DNA of 64,000 nt from Adiantum capillus-veneris (lineage: Eukaryota; Streptophyta; Polypodiopsida; Polypodiales; Pteridaceae): the NCBI GenBank assembly GCA_014529385.2, contig CM043944.1, positions 174,866,740-174,930,739 on the forward strand, written 5' to 3'. Below are positions 54,663 to 64,000 of the stretch, one piece after another (within the stretch, counting starts at the first letter, position 1; every line of letters starts with the position of its first letter). The translations under genes were made by a program, and so were the position numbers. The notes under the pieces were generated by a model. The model was not told the DNA's origin. It did no database searches and saw only the letters and a program-made list of their open reading frames with translations.

Positions 54663-56145
54663 CACGGTACGCATGCCCTTGTTCGCCACACTTGAAACAC
54701 TGGTTATCCTTACGATAACGCTCAAGCTCTTCAGGAGAGATTTTATTCTTACCTTTGTAAACTCCCTTCTCTTTAGCTTTGTTGGAGTTGCCCTTAGGAG
54801 ACTTTTGGACATTGTCCTTCCCCTTAGGCTCATTGGAACCCTTGTTTTCCGGGGGCTTATTATTTCTTTTTGCCCCCGTTTGGAAATTATTTCGAGAGGC
54901 GACCATAGTGTGGTGTATTACCGCCGATATGGTACGTGGTCTTTGGAAGTTGACATACTCCGCCATTTCTTCGGTTAAGCCCGCACAAAATTGTTGCTTT
55001 TGCTCTCCAACATCCAACTTTTTGAATACAGTGGCTTTGAGTTGTAGGTCCCAAAACTTGTCTACATATTTGTGGATATATTCATTGGGAGATAGCTTTA
55101 AGCTTCGCCATTCGGTGAGTACTTTGTCTTTGGCATCGGTGGCCAAAAACTGCTTCATAATGGAAGCTCTTAAATCTTTCCATGTTCGTGGAGATTCGCC
55201 GTTGGCTCGTAGGCTAGACCACCATTGTCTGGCGGACTTTTGAAAGTGCATAGCTACATGGCATAGCTTAGAGGACTCCGTGAAGCCCTCATCTCCAAAC
55301 GCCGCATCGAATTGTTGGATAAAGGCCAAGACTTTGTCCGTAGCACCAAAGGTACCATCATAGGTAAGGAAAGAGATGCTCTTCCCTCCCTCTTTGAATT
55401 TCTTCAACTTGGACGACCTCTTCCATGCGGCATAGGATTTCCTATGGACTCTTCTTTTTGATGGTTCAAAGGTTGCACCATCACTTTCTTCAGAAGGTGA
55501 ATAATTTGAAGAAGGTGGAGAAGAGGGTGACCTCTTTCTCGCCTTTTTCTTGTCTTGATCTTTGTCGTCTTCACCATAGCTTTCATAAGAGGAAGAGGAT
55601 GAAGAAGATGGAGAAGAGGGTGTCCTCTTTCTCGCATTTTTCTTCTCTTGCTTTTTATCATCCCTCTTTGAATTATGGCGTGGAGAAGAGTGTGATGGTC
55701 TTCTCCGCTTTGGTGGTGATGGAGAGCGTTTAGCCCGCCGTCTTCGTGGAGCCATCTCCGCCGAGGTGGCGGGAGACTCGCTTCTTTCTCGTTCCTTCGG
55801 TGGAGGCTCTTGAGTTCTCCTTTGGGAAGGAGATGCATCATCAAGAAGTAAATTCTTGAGCCCTTCATATGGATTCTCTTCTTCTTCCAGAATCGGAGAG
55901 AGACCTCTTTTGGTAGTCTCACAAGGAGGCTTCCTAGGTGTTCTCTCGTCATGGTGATGAGCTTGGAGAATCCCGTGAGCACGGAGCTGCCGTTGCACTT
56001 CACTTTGGAGAGATGGATTGCCCATGGCTTGTTGAAGCCTAGAAACAAGATAGTTAACAAGCATTGAAGCATCATTAGTAGCTTGCTCATGAGCAAAATC
56101 AAAGTTATCAACATTAATTTCACTCTCTTTACTATTGTCAGCCAT
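54663..56145 (-). pseudogene. Gypsy2 Gag, cut in its zinc knuckle by Copia3
   Basis: Starts MADNSKESEIN at 56145. A coiled N-terminal segment is followed by a Ser/Arg/Lys-rich stretch (about residues 110-240) and the Gag core (ISFLTYDGTFGATDK, QWWSSLRANGESPRTW, VFKKLDVGEQKQQFCAGL). The zinc knuckle CFKCGEQGHAYRAC lies directly at the Copia3 junction, the last Cys being just before the insert. The Gag frame itself has no stop. The 30-odd residues after the junction come from the Copia3 LTR. The reading frame would be restored by clean loss of the insert. Confidence 0.9.
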
Positions 56146-56549
56146 TCTAACAACTTTTAGGTGTAAATTTTTTAGGTGTACTTTGGCACTTCAAGCCCTA
56201 GTTGCTACTCCTCTTTACCCCTTTAGAAAAAGCACTCAAGCTACTGTACCCGCAGCTCAAATACCATTAATTGCAAGGAATAGAAGAGAGGGTCTTTCGA
56301 CACCAAAACAACACAGGATCCTGTCAAGCTTCTAATAGCTCAATAGTGGTTAAGCCGTAGGCAAGCCCCGTAGGAATCCACTATTAAGACCACAGCTCTT
56401 GACGGTGATGCCCCGTTAACTGCACGAAGGCAGGCGCACTGCAAAGCTGAAAAATCCATGTTCTACTTACTCACAGGCAATTAATAATACCAACCATTTG
56501 TAGCTAGCTTGAGGACCTCCCTTCTTGAGCAAGAAAAGAGAAACCTTGA

Positions 56550-56561
56550 GCTCTGATACCA
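56550..56561 (-). other. Gypsy2 primer-binding site
   Basis: TGGTATCAGAGC on the minus strand beside the 5' LTR, tRNA-iMet type, followed by about 400 bp of leader to Gag. Confidence 0.93.
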
Positions 56562-56562
56562 A

Positions 56563-58156
56563 TGTAACATTTAATGGCCTAATAACTTATGTGTAGCGGA
56601 AATTAGCATGAACATAGTGGGCATTTCATTAGAATAGATTCCTACTGAGAATTACAAGAGTGCTTGGGTGGAGAGAGCAACGAAAAGCATAACACCTAGC
56701 TAGATAGCATCGGCAATACTTTCAAAAGAGAGAGAAATTAAGCTATTGACAACAGTTGAGGACGGGATTTTCATGGAGCCGGTCCCCCCTCCAAAAGGCT
56801 TTGTATTATGGTTTCTCCCATCAAGAGAGACATTGTACAATACAATTCTTTGTGTTCCTTCAAGACTAGCTAGTGCAATGAAGATGGAAACTTCATGCAC
56901 TAAGCAAAACACTTAACAAACACAACTTGAATTATCCCGGTTCTTAGACCCAAGACCTCACACACCTTCGAAGATGGTGAGAGCTAGCAGGGTATGAGAG
57001 TAGATTGAGAGGAAGAAGGAGTATCTTACGAGAAAGATGTACATGTCCTCACATAATCACTCATATGTATCATAGCTTAGCTTAGTAATTAGCTTGGTAG
57101 AGGAGATGAGCATGCATTGAAGCTTGGCTCTTGGTTGGATTTGCATCCACATGCCAAGAGAGTGTTGATGTAGGCTTCTATCTCACAAGCTTGGAGTAGG
57201 TGATGAGTTCTCCATTAAAGATTTGGAAGAGATAGTCTTCTCTTTCTTCACACATGAGCTTGTGTGAGTGTGTGTGTGTGATAATCCTTGCAAAAATCAG
57301 CCCCCTCTCTCTCTTGGGCGAGCCCTCTTGCTAATTGCTCTTGATGAAGCCTCATTGGCCCTCCCTAAGTCAAGCCAATTACAATTAAGCAGCATAAGTG
57401 ATAGCCTTTTGACATGTGTCCCCCTTTCCTCTTTTGTGAGAACTTTAGGTAATTAAATAATTAAACTAAACTCTCATTGGACCCCTTTGCCTCCTGGCCA
57501 ATAGGAATCAGGAAATCCATGGGGCTCCTGAATGCTCATTGGACCCCTTGGGAGACTGCCCAATAGTCTTCTAGGAGACTTAACTCTCATTGGTTTCTTT
57601 TATTAAATGTTTTTAAATTAATTAAACTAGATTTACTCTAGCTTAATTCTCATTGGTCCACTTCAAGGGTCATCCAATAGAAATTGGGCACACCTTGTGG
57701 GCATCTGGCCTAGGGAACTGACATGTCTCCCTCATTCCCTTTGTGTAAAGGGAGCCTCTGTGTGTGTGTGTGTGTGTGGCTTTCTCTCTCATCCCCTACC
57801 TTTAGGGCTCGCCCCCTCCCATGTAGGGATGTGCAAAGACTTTTAGGGCACACACAAAGCATCCAATTTTCCCTAGGGTTGACCTTTGGACACAACCTTT
57901 GAATTTTGGAACCTTAGCATTTTGGAAGTCTTAATGGGCTGAACCTTAGGGTCTTTTTAGCCCATTGTTGCACATGGCTCTTTTGCATATGGCCCCCCCT
58001 TTGGATCCCTATTTTCCCTCCTTTGGATCCCTACTGTGGCCGGTCTGCTAGCTTAACCAATATTCTAGCTTTTTCTCCCCTTGCCTTCCCCACATTGAAT
58101 GATCAGTTTAATATGAGAAAATCATTTAGGAGAATTAGATATTGATTATTATGACA
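56563..58156 (-). repeat. Gypsy2 5' LTR
   Basis: 1,594 bp, begins TGTCATAATAATC in the element's sense. A GT/CA microsatellite (57759-57777) differs by a few units from that in the 3' LTR. Confidence 0.92.

Positions 58157-64000
<5,844 letters not shown>

Larger units (their letters stand above)
44075..58156 (-). mobile_element. Ty3/Gypsy chromovirus-like retrotransposon 'Gypsy2', split by Copia3
   Basis: Both LTRs are 1,594 bp: 56563-58156 is the 5' LTR and 44075-45668 the 3' LTR in the element's sense, about 97% alike. A tRNA-iMet primer site follows the 5' LTR and a purine tract precedes the 3' LTR. Without Copia3 the element is about 8.9 kb, with Gag, protease, RT, RNase H, integrase and a chromodomain-like tail in Ty3/Gypsy order. 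One frameshift and two stops aside, its coding capacity is complete. Flanking pentamers (TCATA left, TATAA right) do not match, so a target-site duplication is not seen. Confidence 0.93.

Overview
The window reads as nuclear DNA of a land plant with a large, repeat-rich genome. Two signs suggest a fern or other seed-free vascular plant: many decayed pentatricopeptide-repeat (PPR) fragments of the kind abundant in fern nuclear genomes, and several plant LTR retrotransposon families primed by initiator tRNA-Met. This is recognition from memory, not a database result. I found no intact host protein-coding gene. Almost everything I can name is a transposable element, a pseudogene or a simple repeat.

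Layout. 1-2128 is gene-poor with short GA and TG repeats. 2129-2803 holds a DUF4283-like relic and long poly-G tracts. 2804-7738 is Copia1 (+ strand), young by its LTRs but broken in its coding part. 7757-10400 holds a duplicated 36-bp block and a gag-only relic with three zinc knuckles (- strand). 10461-11199 is microsatellite. 11200-13398 is LINE1 (- strand). 13400-14212 is microsatellite plus a near-perfect hairpin. 14220-38764 is a PPR-derived macrosatellite with a unit of about 1.3-1.4 kb. It is interrupted by Copia2 (14983-20462, TSD CCAAG), by LINE2 (about 24440-27727, - strand) with flanking unrelated DNA, and by Gypsy1 (32489-37884, TSD GCAAA). 38765-39258 is an LTR fragment of the Gypsy2 family. 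39330-40560 is a decayed, intron-containing MAPKKK (ANP/NPK1-like) kinase pseudogene. 42269-42668 is a 400-bp terminal-inverted-repeat element carrying a tRNA-Glu-like segment, and 43555-43742 is a foldback element. 44075-58156 is Gypsy2 (- strand), split inside its Gag zinc knuckle by Copia3 (49479-54657, TSD ACAAG, identical LTRs). 58157-64000 shows no recognisable gene, only two long TG tracts.

How the parts relate. The elements form a relative timeline. The PPR repeat was amplified first. Gypsy1 (LTRs about 90% alike) entered it and is old. Copia2 entered the same repeat at another place. Gypsy2 has equal-length LTRs about 97% alike. Copia1 has LTRs differing at about 2 of 191 positions. 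Copia3 has identical LTRs and is the youngest. Many coding frames carry stop codons that look like CGA to TGA or CAG to TAG changes, as expected of methylated, silenced DNA. Most notable are the PPR macrosatellite, whose units hold an inverted PPR module between two CT tracts; the near-intact Copia3; a mosaic reverse-transcriptase tract shared by Copia1 and Copia2; and the TIR element with the tRNA-like insert.
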